From contig NZ_LOJP01000001.1 of the NCBI RefSeq assembly GCF_001553785.1, forward strand, positions 4,580,337-4,635,943: DNA of 55,607 bases, read 5' to 3'. The notes beneath the pieces are model-generated. The model saw only the letters and a list, made by a program, of their open reading frames with translations, was not told where the DNA came from and did not search any database. A program made the position numbers and the translations under genes. This stretch comes from Actinoplanes sp. TFC3 (lineage in GTDB: Bacteria; Actinomycetota; Actinomycetes; Mycobacteriales; Micromonosporaceae). Of this stretch, positions 36,948 through 44,232 are shown piece by piece. The first letter of the stretch is position 1; every line of letters begins with the position of its first letter.

Positions 36948-38206
36948 TTGACGGCCTTCCCGTCCAGGACTGTCGGCTCTCCCCGGAGGAAGGTCGCCAC
37001 GATGCGACCCGGCAGGGTGGTGCCCGCGTACGGTGTGTTGCGGCTGAGGCTCGCCAGCCCGGACGGGTCGACGACCCGGCGGGCGGACGGGTCCACCAGC
37101 GTGAGGCTGGCCGGTGATCCGGCACTGAGGTCGGTGCCGTGCCCGCTGAGGCCCGCGATCCGGGCCGGCGTGCGCGACATCCGCTCGGCAATGAGTTTCC
37201 ACTGCTCACCGAGCACGCTGAGCACGACCGGCAGGGCGGTCTCCAGACCCACCATGCCCGGCCGCGCGTACGCCCACTCGCACTCCTTGTCCTGCACGGC
37301 GTGCGGGGCGTGGTCGGTGGCGACGATGTCGATGACCCCGTCGATCAACGCCTGGCGCAGCGCCTGCACGTCGGCGGCGGTGCGCAGCGGCGGGTTGACC
37401 TTGTAGACCGGGTCGTAGCTGGCCGCGAGTTCGTCGGTCAGCAGCAGGTGGTGCGGGGTCACTTCGGCGGTCACCCGTACGCCCCGGGCCTTGGCCTGGC
37501 GCAGCACCTCGACCGAACCGGCGGTGGAGACGTGGCAGACGTGCAGGCGGCTGCCCACGTGCTCGGCGAGCAGCACGTCGCGGGCGATGATCGCCTCCTC
37601 GGCGACGGCCGGCCAGCCGGTGCGCCCGAGGCGGGTGGAGACCTCGCCCTCGTGCATCTGCGCGCCTTCGGTGAGCCGTGGCTCCTCGGCATGCTGGGCG
37701 ATGATGCCGTCGAACGCCTTCACGTACTCCAGCGCGCGGCGCATCAGCCGCGGGTCGGCAACGCAGTTCCCGTCGTCGGAGAAGATCCGGACGTTGGCGG
37801 CCGAGGTGGCCATCGCGCCGAGTTCGGCAAGCTGCTTGCCGGCCAGCCCCACGGTGACCGCGCCGATGGGCTGCACGTCGACCAGGCCGGCCTCGCGCCC
37901 GAGCCGCCACACCTGCTCGACGACGCCGGCGGTGTCGGCGACCGGGGAGGTGTTGGCCATCGCGAACACCGCGGTGTAGCCGCCGAGGGCCGCGGCCCGC
38001 GAACCGGTCTCGACCGTCTCGGCGTCCTCGCGGCCGGGCTCGCGCAGGTGGGTGTGCAGGTCGACCAGGCCGGGCAGGGCCACCAGGCCCTCGGCGTCGA
38101 TCGTCTCGTCGGCCTTGCCGCCCTCGGCAATCACACCGTCACGAACCACCAGGTCCTGTGCGGGCTGCCCGAGGAGGGAGACCCCTTTGAGCAAGTAGGA
38201 CCTCAT
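36944..38206 (-). CDS. pyrC: Dihydroorotase
   Basis: The 420-residue amidohydrolase closes carbamoyl-aspartate to dihydroorotate. Metal ligands appear in LVDLHTHLREPG (HxH), AEEPRL and HVCHVST, with the catalytic Asp in VATDHAPH. It is the longer, class I bacterial type. GGAAGGTGG precedes the ATG at 38206, and the start overlaps the stop of a 30-codon ORF (ATGA). Confidence 0.97.
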   Translation of the reverse strand: MRSYLLKGVSLLGQPAQDLVVRDGVIAEGGKADETIDAEGLVALPGLVDLHTHLREPGREDAETVETGSRAAALGGYTAVFAMANTSPVADTAGVVEQVWRLGREAGLVDVQPIGAVTVGLAGKQLAELGAMATSAANVRIFSDDGNCVADPRLMRRALEYVKAFDGIIAQHAEEPRLTEGAQMHEGEVSTRLGRTGWPAVAEEAIIARDVLLAEHVGSRLHVCHVSTAGSVEVLRQAKARGVRVTAEVTPHHLLLTDELAASYDPVYKVNPPLRTAADVQALRQALIDGVIDIVATDHAPHAVQDKECEWAYARPGMVGLETALPVVLSVLGEQWKLIAERMSRTPARIAGLSGHGTDLSAGSPASLTLVDPSARRVVDPSGLASLSRNTPYAGTTLPGRIVATFLRGEPTVLDGKAVK

Positions 38207-38295
38207 GCTGCGCCACCTTCCGGCATGCCCTTCTGGCCCTCACCGTCACGACGGCGATGGGGCGCCGGCGAGCGCAGTTCGGTGCAGGCGGTCAT
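38203..38295 (-). CDS. 30-residue small ORF coupled to both pyrB and pyrC
   Basis: The frame begins at ATG 38295, overlapping the pyrB stop as ATGA, and ends in a TGA overlapping the pyrC start as ATGA. GGGAGG lies 7 bases before its ATG. The product (MTACTELRSPAPHRRRDGEG and ten further residues) is polar and basic, with one Cys and no membrane segment. It may be a real small protein or a device that keeps ribosomes moving from pyrB to pyrC. I know of no named family. Confidence 0.5.
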   Translation of the reverse strand: MTACTELRSPAPHRRRDGEGQKGMPEGGAA

Positions 38296-39215
38296 GCTTT
38301 GCCTCCCAGAAGCAGGTAGAGGACGGCCATCCGGGCGCTGACGCCGTTGGCGACCTGTTCAACGATGGTGGAGCGGGACGAGTCGGCTACCTCGGGCGCG
38401 ATCTCCATGCCCCGGTTCATCGGTCCGGGGTGCATGACGATCGCGTGCTCGGGCAGCCTGCGCATGCGGGGGGCGTCGAGTCCGTAGCGGCGGCTGTATT
38501 CCCGGGCGGAGGGGAAGTAGGAGTCCTGCATCCGCTCGGTCTGCACCCGCAACATCATCACGACGTCCATGTCGGGCAGGACGCTATCCAGGTCGTACGA
38601 CACTTTCGTCTGCGGTGAGAGCGCGGCGGCGATGTCGACCGGGATCAGGGTGGGCGGACCGACCAGCGTGATTTCGGCGCCCAGCGTCGTGAGCAGCAGA
38701 ACGTTGGAGCGGGCGACGCGGCTGTGCAATACGTCACCCACAATCGCCACCTTCAGGCCGTCGATCTTTCCCAGGCGCGAGCGCATCGTGTACGCGTCCA
38801 GCAGCGCCTGGGTGGGATGCTCGTGCGTGCCGTCGCCGGCGTTGATCACCGAGCCGTCCACCCAGGAGGCCAGCCGGTGCGGGGCGCCCGAGGCCGGGTG
38901 GCGGATCACCACCGCGTCAGCGCCCATGGCCTGCAGGGTCAGCGCGGTGTCCTTGAGGCTCTCACCCTTCGAGACGCTGGAGCCCTTGGCGGAAAAATTG
39001 ATCACATCGGCCGAGAGGCGTTTGGCGGCGGCTTCAAAACTGATCCGGGTACGGGTGGAGTCCTCGTAGAACAGGTTCACCACGGTCCGCCCGCGCAGCG
39101 TCGGCAGCTTCTTGACCTCACGCCCCGCGAGCGCGGCCATCTCACCGGCGGTATCCAGGATCAGCGTGGCGGTTTCCGCGTCCAAGTCGGCCGCGGAGCG
39201 CAGATGCTTGATCAT
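38292..39215 (-). CDS. pyrB: Aspartate carbamoyltransferase catalytic subunit
   Basis: The 307-residue enzyme condenses carbamoyl phosphate and aspartate, the committed step. The carbamoyl-phosphate loop is FYEDSTRTRISFE, with HPTQALLDAYTM and HPGPMNRG typical of the family. No pyrI regulatory chain is present, so it should be an unregulated trimer. It overlaps pyrR by 4 bases. Confidence 0.97.
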   Translation of the reverse strand: MIKHLRSAADLDAETATLILDTAGEMAALAGREVKKLPTLRGRTVVNLFYEDSTRTRISFEAAAKRLSADVINFSAKGSSVSKGESLKDTALTLQAMGADAVVIRHPASGAPHRLASWVDGSVINAGDGTHEHPTQALLDAYTMRSRLGKIDGLKVAIVGDVLHSRVARSNVLLLTTLGAEITLVGPPTLIPVDIAAALSPQTKVSYDLDSVLPDMDVVMMLRVQTERMQDSYFPSAREYSRRYGLDAPRMRRLPEHAIVMHPGPMNRGMEIAPEVADSSRSTIVEQVANGVSARMAVLYLLLGGKA

Positions 39216-39781
39216 CGAGCCCCTCCGAACAGCTTGACCTCGTCGATCCCGTCGTCGATCTCGGCGAGCGAGACGCGCACCTTCTCGCTCAGCGCGGTCG
39301 GGATGTTCTTGCCCACATAGTCAGCGCGGATCGGCAACTCCCGGTGGCCGCGATCGACCAGCACGGCGAGCTGCACCGAACTCGGGCGCCCGACGTCGCT
39401 GAGGGCGTCGAGCGCTGCTCTGACCGTACGGCCGGAAAAAAGCACGTCGTCGACCAGGATCACCCTGCGTCCATCAAGGCCGTCAGCAGGGATTTCGGTT
39501 CGTCCCAGCGCGCGTGTGGCGTGCAAGCGCAAGTCATCGCGGTAGAGCGTGATGTCGAGCGCGCCGACCGGAATGTCGATGCCTTCGAAGGCGTGGATGC
39601 GCGCGGCCAGCCGGCGGGCCAGCGGAACGCCGCGGGTGGGGATCCCGAGCAGGACCGTGCCGGTGGCCCCGGAGGTCTTCTCAAGGATCTGATGAGCGAT
39701 GCGGTCCACGACCCGGTGCAGGTCGGAGCTCGTCAGAATGATCTTGCTGGGTGTTTCGGTGTCGGCGCGTGGTTGTGCCAC
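39212..39781 (-). CDS. pyrR: Bifunctional pyr operon regulator / uracil phosphoribosyltransferase
   Basis: The 189-residue protein has a type I phosphoribosyltransferase fold with the PRPP loop RVILVDDVLFSGRTVRAALD. PyrR proteins bind a defined stem-loop in pyr mRNA when UMP or UTP is plentiful. The GTG at 39781 has AAGGAGG upstream, and that site lies in the stem of a PyrR-type RNA hairpin (39790-39824). It leads the operon pyrR-pyrB-pyrC-carA-carB-pyrD, so blocking its translation would lower the coupled downstream genes too. Confidence 0.96.
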   Translation of the reverse strand: MAQPRADTETPSKIILTSSDLHRVVDRIAHQILEKTSGATGTVLLGIPTRGVPLARRLAARIHAFEGIDIPVGALDITLYRDDLRLHATRALGRTEIPADGLDGRRVILVDDVLFSGRTVRAALDALSDVGRPSSVQLAVLVDRGHRELPIRADYVGKNIPTALSEKVRVSLAEIDDGIDEVKLFGGAR

Positions 39782-39789
39782 GGCGGACC

Positions 39790-39824
39790 TCCTTCCCCGC
39801 CTCACCGGACGGGTCGTTAAAGGA
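39790..39824 (-). promoter_or_regulatory. PyrR-binding stem-loop covering the pyrR ribosome-binding site
   Basis: On the minus strand the conserved PyrR loop GTCCGGTGAGGC (39799-39810) sits on a CCCG/CGGG stem. A lower stem pairs TCCTTT (39819-39824) with GAAGGA (39790-39795), the latter being part of the AAGGAGG site. The layout matches the binding loops of Bacillus pyr leaders and the translational control described in Mycobacterium smegmatis. Confidence 0.85.
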
Positions 39825-39877
39825 CGTCTGAGCATTGCTGGGGCACCCCGATCATGGGCTGCCCGGTGGCTGACGCT

Positions 39878-39905
39878 ACGTTACCAGTGAGGGCGGCGAT
39901 GACCA
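39878..39905 (-). promoter_or_regulatory. Possible pyrR operon promoter
   Basis: On the minus strand TGGTCA (39900-39905) and TAACGT (39878-39883) are 16 bases apart. The leader would be about 90 bases and include the PyrR stem-loop. Confidence 0.45.
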
Positions 39906-39989
39906 TGGTGACGTGGCCTACCCACGGGACCAGACGGACGAATGCGGGCAACTCCCTCCCTGGCTCAGCGACTCATCGGTAACCGACAC

Positions 39990-40018
39990 TTGACCAGGGA
40001 ACGCAAACTCCGTACCGT
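39990..40018 (+). promoter_or_regulatory. bldD promoter
   Basis: TTGACC (39990-39995) and TACCGT (40013-40018) are 17 bases apart, a good sigma-70-type (HrdB) match. Transcription would start near 40025, giving a leader of about 55 bases. Confidence 0.7.
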
Positions 40019-40030
40019 CACGCAGCGTAG
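40018..40030 (+). promoter_or_regulatory. BldD box at the bldD promoter
   Basis: TCACGCAGCGTAG matches the Streptomyces BldD consensus TNACNC(A/T)GNGTNA at 8 of 9 fixed positions. It overlaps the end of the -10 element and the start point, the position expected for autorepression. Confidence 0.7.
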
Positions 40031-40079
40031 CGATCCGGAGGAAGAACCCTCCGGGCCAGCACAGTACTGGAGTGTCCGA

Positions 40080-40568
40080 ATGCCGTCTGAGTACGCCAAG
40101 TCGCTTGGCGCCCGCCTGCGCTCCATCCGCCAGCAGCAGGGCCTGTCCCTGCAGGGCGTCGAGGAGAAGTCCAACGGCCGCTGGAAGGCCGTCGTGGTGG
40201 GTTCGTACGAGCGTGGCGACCGCGCCGTGACCGTATCTCGCCTGGCCGAGCTGGCCGACTTCTACCGCGTGCCCGTGTCGGAGCTGCTGCCCGACGGCAG
40301 CGGAGTCCGCCTCGAGGCCACCAACAAGATCGTGCTGGACCTGGAAAAGCTGTACGACGCGGCCGGTGAGGACCTGGCCTACGTCGCCCGCTACGCCAGG
40401 GCCATCCAGCAGCAGCGCGGCGACTACAACGGCCGCGTGCTGTCCATCCGCGCCGACGACCTGCGCGCCCTCGCCATCGTGTACGACATCTCGCCGTCGG
40501 GCCTCATCGAGCGCCTGACCGAGCAGGGCGTGCTCGTCGCGGACCCGCGCGCGTTCTTCGCCAGCTGA
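40080..40568 (+). CDS. bldD: Developmental transcriptional regulator BldD
   Basis: The 162-residue protein has an XRE-type helix-turn-helix (about 5-70; GRWKAVVVGSYERGDRAVTV is almost unchanged from Streptomyces). The C-terminal domain carries the c-di-GMP signature RGD-x8-RxDD, here RGDYNGRVLSIRADD, with Ala in place of the usual Gln. In Streptomyces a c-di-GMP tetramer joins two BldD molecules and holds sporulation genes off. I chose the ATG at 40080, which has GGAG 7 bases upstream. The gene is divergent from pyrR and followed by a terminator. Confidence 0.97.
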   Translation: MPSEYAKSLGARLRSIRQQQGLSLQGVEEKSNGRWKAVVVGSYERGDRAVTVSRLAELADFYRVPVSELLPDGSGVRLEATNKIVLDLEKLYDAAGEDLAYVARYARAIQQQRGDYNGRVLSIRADDLRALAIVYDISPSGLIERLTEQGVLVADPRAFFAS

Positions 40569-40638
40569 GCCGGCGTCGACACCACTGAGCCGGTAACACC
40601 GGAGGCCGGGCGGGGCATCCGCGCGTGGCCGGCTCAGC

Positions 40639-40670
40639 AAGCCCGTGCCGTCATCAGGCGGCGCGGGCTT
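40639..40670 (+). terminator. Terminator after bldD
   Basis: AAGCCCGTGCCG and CGGCGCGGGCTT pair over 12 positions with one G-U pair around an 8-base loop, then CTTCTG. It lies about 70 bases after the bldD stop. Confidence 0.7.
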
Positions 40671-40708
40671 CTGCATGCCCGGACCAGCCCGCAGCCAGCG
40701 CGGGCGGT

Positions 40709-40781
40709 GCAGGCAGTGACGGCAGCGCAGGCAGTAACGGCAGCGCAGGCAGTAACGGCAGCGCGGGCAGCGGCAGGCAGC
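40709..40781. repeat. 18-base tandem repeat between bldD and nusB
   Basis: Three nearly identical units of GCAGGCAGTAACGGCAGC (40709-40762, the first with one change) are followed by a degenerate fourth copy. It lies in a gene-free 306-base stretch between two convergent genes, flanked by their terminators. It could vary in copy number among strains. A frame through it encodes only a Gly-Ser-Ala repeat with no gene-like context. Confidence 0.8.
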
Positions 40782-40820
40782 GCGGGCCACCGCGGGCGTT
40801 GGGGCCGGCGCCGGAGGGAC

Positions 40821-40862
40821 ACAGCAAAGCCGACCCAGGCCCTGGGCGGGCCCGGATCGGCT
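40821..40862 (-). terminator. Terminator after nusB
   Basis: On the minus strand AGCCGATCC and GGGTCGGCT pair over 9 positions with one G-U pair, and TTTGCTGTG follows. It lies 13 bases after the nusB stop and ends the aro-efp-nusB unit. Confidence 0.75.
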
Positions 40863-40874
40863 GAGCGAAAACGG

Positions 40875-41309
40875 TCAGCGCGTGGCGAACTCGGCGATGC
40901 GGCCGAGGATGCCGTTGAGGAAGCGCGGGCTGTCGTCAGTGGACATCTGCTTGGCCAGCTCGACGGCCTCGGTGATGGCTACCGGATCGTCGATCTCGGG
41001 GACGTAGAGCAGCTCGTACACCGCGATGCGGGCGAGGTTGCGGTCCACCACCGGCATGCGGTCGATGGTCCAGCCCTCGGCGTAGCTGGCGATCAGCTCG
41101 TCGATGCGGTCGAGGTGCTCGGCCACGCCCTCGACCAGGCCGATGGTGTAGTCGAGGTGATCCGGGCGGGGCTTTTCGATGCGCTCCAGGTATGTCAGGA
41201 GCACCCCGCGCGGGGAGAGGTCCCGGAGGTCGGCCTCGTAGAGGACGTCCAGGGCCCGCTTGCGCGCCTTGCGGCGGGCAGGCATCTGCGTTTTGGGACC
41301 TTCAGCCAT
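40875..41309 (-). CDS. nusB: Transcription antitermination protein NusB
   Basis: The 144-residue all-helical RNA-binding protein has ARRKARKRALDVLYEADLRD at the N-terminus and VVDRNLARIAVYELLYV and SPRFLNGILGRIAE near the end, all typical. With S10 it binds boxA during rRNA transcription. The ATG at 41309 follows efp by 11 bases, a pairing conserved in Gram-positives. Confidence 0.95.
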   Translation of the reverse strand: MAEGPKTQMPARRKARKRALDVLYEADLRDLSPRGVLLTYLERIEKPRPDHLDYTIGLVEGVAEHLDRIDELIASYAEGWTIDRMPVVDRNLARIAVYELLYVPEIDDPVAITEAVELAKQMSTDDSPRFLNGILGRIAEFATR

Positions 41310-41320
41310 GTGGCGACGCC

Positions 41321-41878
41321 TCAGCTGCGGCCGAGGTAGCGGCCGTCGCGGGTGTCGACCTTGATCTTCTCGCCGGTGGTGATGAACAGCGGGACGTTGA
41401 CGGTCGCGCCGGTCTCCACCGTGGCGGGCTTGGTACCGCCGGTGGAGCGGTCGCCCTGCAGGCCCGGCTCGGTGTAGGTGACCTCGAGGAAGACGCTGGT
41501 CGGCAGCTCGATGTAGAGCGGCACGCCCTCGTGGGTCGCCACCGTGGCCTCGGCCTCGGGCAGCAGGTAGTTGGCGGCCTCGCCGACCGTGCCACCGGGC
41601 ACGGTGATCTGGTCGAAGGTGTCCAGGTCCATGAAGACGAAGTCCTCGCCGTCCTGGTAGAGGTATTGCATCGTGCGCTTGTCGACCGTGGCCGTCTCGA
41701 CCTTGGTGCCGGCGTTGAAGGTCTTGTCCACGACCTTGCCGGAGAGCACGTTCTTGAGCGTGGTGCGCACGAACGCGCCGCCCTTGCCCGGCTTGACGTG
41801 CTGGAACTCGACGACGGCCCACAGCTCGCCTTCGAGGTTGAGCACCAGGCCGTTCTTCAGGTCGTTGGTGGAAGCCAT
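41321..41878 (-). CDS. efp: Elongation factor P
   Basis: The 185-residue protein has the three barrels of EF-P. The loop that reaches the peptidyl centre is PGKGGAFVRT, with the Lys that some species modify; no modifying enzyme is in the window. It relieves ribosome stalling on polyproline. It lies between aroQ and nusB. Confidence 0.97.
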   Translation of the reverse strand: MASTNDLKNGLVLNLEGELWAVVEFQHVKPGKGGAFVRTTLKNVLSGKVVDKTFNAGTKVETATVDKRTMQYLYQDGEDFVFMDLDTFDQITVPGGTVGEAANYLLPEAEATVATHEGVPLYIELPTSVFLEVTYTEPGLQGDRSTGGTKPATVETGATVNVPLFITTGEKIKVDTRDGRYLGRS

Positions 41879-41919
41879 GTCCTGCCCTGTGATCGATACG
41901 CGGAGGTGACCGAAGAAGT

Positions 41920-42381
41920 TTACCGGCGAGAGGTGTCACCCGGCGAATCGGGGCGAGAGCGTCCCGCGATGTGTGCCAGCGCGAGCCGGTAGCCGTCGAA
42001 GCCCAGGCCCGCGATCACCCCGGTGGCCACCGCCGAGATCACCGAGTGGTGCCGGAACTCCTCGCGCGCGTGGATGTTGGAGATGTGCACCTCGACCAGG
42101 GGCGCCCGCAGCATCGCGCACGCGTCACGCACCGCGTAGGAGTAGTGCGACCAGGCTCCCGGGTTGAGCACGACCGGCGTCTGCTCGTCGGCCGCGGCGT
42201 GGATCCAGCCCAGCATTTCGTGCTCGGCGTCGGTCTGGCGGACCTCGACCTCCAAGCCCAGTTCTTTCCCGGTACGTTCACACAACCCGACCAGGTCGGC
42301 ATAAGAGCCGGCCCCGTAGACATCGACTTGCCGGGTGCCGAGGCGCCCCAGGTTCGGGCCGTTGAGCACGTACACCTTCAT
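41920..42381 (-). CDS. aroQ: 3-dehydroquinate dehydratase, type II
   Basis: The 153-residue enzyme carries out the third step of the shikimate pathway and forms dodecamers. It has VLNGPNLGRLGTRQVDVYG with the active-site Arg and Tyr, NPGAWSHYSYAVRDA and EVHISNIHAREEFRHHS. The ATG at 42381 overlaps the aroB stop (ATGA). Confidence 0.97.
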   Translation of the reverse strand: MKVYVLNGPNLGRLGTRQVDVYGAGSYADLVGLCERTGKELGLEVEVRQTDAEHEMLGWIHAAADEQTPVVLNPGAWSHYSYAVRDACAMLRAPLVEVHISNIHAREEFRHHSVISAVATGVIAGLGFDGYRLALAHIAGRSRPDSPGDTSRR

Positions 42382-43454
42382 CGCGCCACCACCTCGTACG
42401 CCTGCTGGAGCACGTGCTCGTCGGAAACCGCCAGAATGCCGGGCTTGGCGAGGCCGTCGAGCACCACGAAGCGCAACGTGTCGGCCCGCGCCTTCTTGTC
42501 GATGCGCATGGCCGGCAGCAACTGCTCCCAGGCATCGGCGCGGTACGAGGTCGGCAGGTCCACCAGCTTGAGCACCGCGGCGTGCCGGGCGGCCACCGCG
42601 TCCTCCAGGCGGCCGGTGAGCCGGCCCAGTTCGGCGGCGTAGACCAGACCCACCGCGACCGCGTGGCCGTGGCGCCACCGGTAACGCTCGTGCTTCTCGA
42701 TGGCGTGACCCAGCGTGTGCCCGTAGTTGAGGATCTCGCGCAACCCGGACTCGCGCAGGTCGGCGCCGACCACCTCGGCCTTGACCCGGATGGCCCGCTC
42801 GACCAGCTCGCGCAGCACCGCGCTGCCCGGGTCGGCGGCGGCCGCCGGGTCACCTTCGACCAGCTCGAGGATGGCCGGGTCGGCGATGAACCCGCACTTG
42901 ATCACCTCGGCCAGCCCGGCGCGCAGGTCGTCGCCCGGCAGCGTGGTCAGCAGGCCGAGGTCGCAGAGCACCCCGGCGGGCGGGTGGAACGCGCCGACCA
43001 GGTTCTTGCCCGCGGCGATGTTGACGCCGGTCTTGCCGCCCACCGCCGCGTCGACCATGCCCAGCAGCGAGGAGGACACCGGCACCCAGCGCACCCCGCG
43101 CAGCCAGCTCGCCGCCACATAGCCGGCCAGGTCGGTCACCGCTCCCCCGCCGACGCCGACGACGACGTCCGTGCGGGTGAAGCCGGCCGCGCCGAGCTGA
43201 TCCCAGCAGCCCGCGGCCACCTCGATGCTCTTGCCGGCCTCGGCGTCCGGCACCTCGATCGGCAGCGGGCGCAAGCCGGCCCCGGCGAGCGCGGCGGCGA
43301 CCTGCTCGGCGCGTTCCTTGAGCGGCGCGGCATAGAGCACGGCGGCACGGGCGGCGCCGTCGACCAGCGGCGGCAGGGCGGTCAGCAGGCCGCGCCCGAC
43401 GAGCACGTCGTAGGGGCGGTCGCCGGATACGGGGATGCGGGTCACGTCGTCCAT
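42378..43454 (-). CDS. aroB: 3-dehydroquinate synthase
   Basis: The 358-residue NAD- and metal-dependent enzyme converts DAHP to dehydroquinate. NAD binding is in VVGVGGGAVTDLAGYVAAS, metal-binding residues are around EVIKCGFI and LNYGHTLGHAIE, and SSLLGMVDAAVGGKTGVN is family-typical. Its start faces the plus-strand RHH/Clp-N gene with 70 bases between, which must hold the aroB promoter. Confidence 0.97.
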   Translation of the reverse strand: MDDVTRIPVSGDRPYDVLVGRGLLTALPPLVDGAARAAVLYAAPLKERAEQVAAALAGAGLRPLPIEVPDAEAGKSIEVAAGCWDQLGAAGFTRTDVVVGVGGGAVTDLAGYVAASWLRGVRWVPVSSSLLGMVDAAVGGKTGVNIAAGKNLVGAFHPPAGVLCDLGLLTTLPGDDLRAGLAEVIKCGFIADPAILELVEGDPAAAADPGSAVLRELVERAIRVKAEVVGADLRESGLREILNYGHTLGHAIEKHERYRWRHGHAVAVGLVYAAELGRLTGRLEDAVAARHAAVLKLVDLPTSYRADAWEQLLPAMRIDKKARADTLRFVVLDGLAKPGILAVSDEHVLQQAYEVVAR

Positions 43455-43481
43455 CGGCTGCGATGCTAGTCGCGCGGATAT

Positions 43482-43514
43482 GGGGTTATAGACAACTAAC
43501 CCCCCGAGGGGTTA
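43482..43514. promoter_or_regulatory. Three operator-like half-sites over the RHH/Clp-N promoter
   Basis: GGGGTTA (43482-43488), its exact inverse TAACCCC (43497-43503) and GGGGTTA again (43508-43514) flank and overlap the -35 element and spacer. The last two form a perfect dyad with a 4-base gap that ends in the -10 element. This suits a ribbon-helix-helix repressor and may also affect aroB. Confidence 0.65.
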
Positions 43515-43517
43515 CAT
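43489..43517 (+). promoter_or_regulatory. Promoter of the RHH/Clp-N gene (leaderless)
   Basis: TAGACA (43489-43494) and TTACAT (43512-43517) are 17 bases apart. The -10 element ends 7 bases before the ATG at 43525, and there is no ribosome-binding site, so the mRNA should be leaderless. Confidence 0.65.
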
Positions 43518-43524
43518 CTGTCGC

Positions 43525-44232
43525 ATGCCGAAAATCAACGTGTACCTGCCCGACGACCTGGCCGACTCGGTCCGCGAGGCGGGGCTGCCGGTGTCCGCCA
43601 TCTGCCAGTACGCGCTGCAGCAGGCCCTGCGCCGGGTGGCCGGGTTGCGCAAGTCGCTGGCCCAGCCGCTGGAACCCGACCGGATCGCCGAGCAGTTCCC
43701 GCAGATCACCGCCCGGATGGCCACGGTGCTCGGGTTGGCTGCGCAGCGGGCGGCCGGGCGCTCGGTGACCACCGGTGACCTGCTGCACGCTTTGATCGCC
43801 GAGGGCAGCAACCTGGGACTGCAGGTGCTCGGCGCGATGGACATCGACGTGGCGGCGATCACCGTGCCGGACACCGCCGAGCCGGGCGGCGCCGGGGAGG
43901 GCCGGCACCTGAGCGCCCCGGCCGTGGCGGCGATCGAGCTGGCCGTGCTGGAGTCGGTGAGCCTGAGCCACAACTACGTGGGGTGTGAGCATCTGCTGAT
44001 CGGGCTCAGCGCCGAACCGGACGGCGTGGCCGGGGCGGTGCTGCGCGACCTCGGGGCGGACGCGCGCGCGACGAAACGGGCGGTCGCTGCGGCGGTGGCG
44101 GGTTACGCGCACCTGCGGGCGACCACGGCCCAGCCTGCTGCGGCGACGGATCTGCTGACCGCCGTACGAGCGGAGCTTGCGCCTTTGATCAAGCGCATCG
44201 AAGCCCTGGAGGGCCGGGTCACCCGACCTTGA
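43525..44232 (+). CDS. Ribbon-helix-helix / Clp N-domain fusion protein, probable autoregulator
   Basis: The 235-residue protein starts with a ribbon-helix-helix DNA-binding segment (PKINVYLPDDLADSVREAG, residues 2-45). A double Clp N repeat follows (about 60-195), like the substrate- and adaptor-binding domain of ClpC/ClpA: RSVTTGDLLHALIAEGSN and HNYVGCEHLLIGLSAEPDG. There is no ATPase domain. A short helix ends it. It could be a repressor whose stability or DNA binding is set by a Clp adaptor or substrate. It lies on the plus strand between aroK and aroB and overlaps the end of aroK by 14 bases. The function is inferred. Confidence 0.82.
   Translation: MPKINVYLPDDLADSVREAGLPVSAICQYALQQALRRVAGLRKSLAQPLEPDRIAEQFPQITARMATVLGLAAQRAAGRSVTTGDLLHALIAEGSNLGLQVLGAMDIDVAAITVPDTAEPGGAGEGRHLSAPAVAAIELAVLESVSLSHNYVGCEHLLIGLSAEPDGVAGAVLRDLGADARATKRAVAAAVAGYAHLRATTAQPAAATDLLTAVRAELAPLIKRIEALEGRVTRP

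Noticed and set aside
40625..40864. A 79-codon frame through the tandem repeat after bldD
   Set aside because: It encodes only Gly-Ser-Ala repeats, starts inside the terminator region and has no codon bias outside the repeat.
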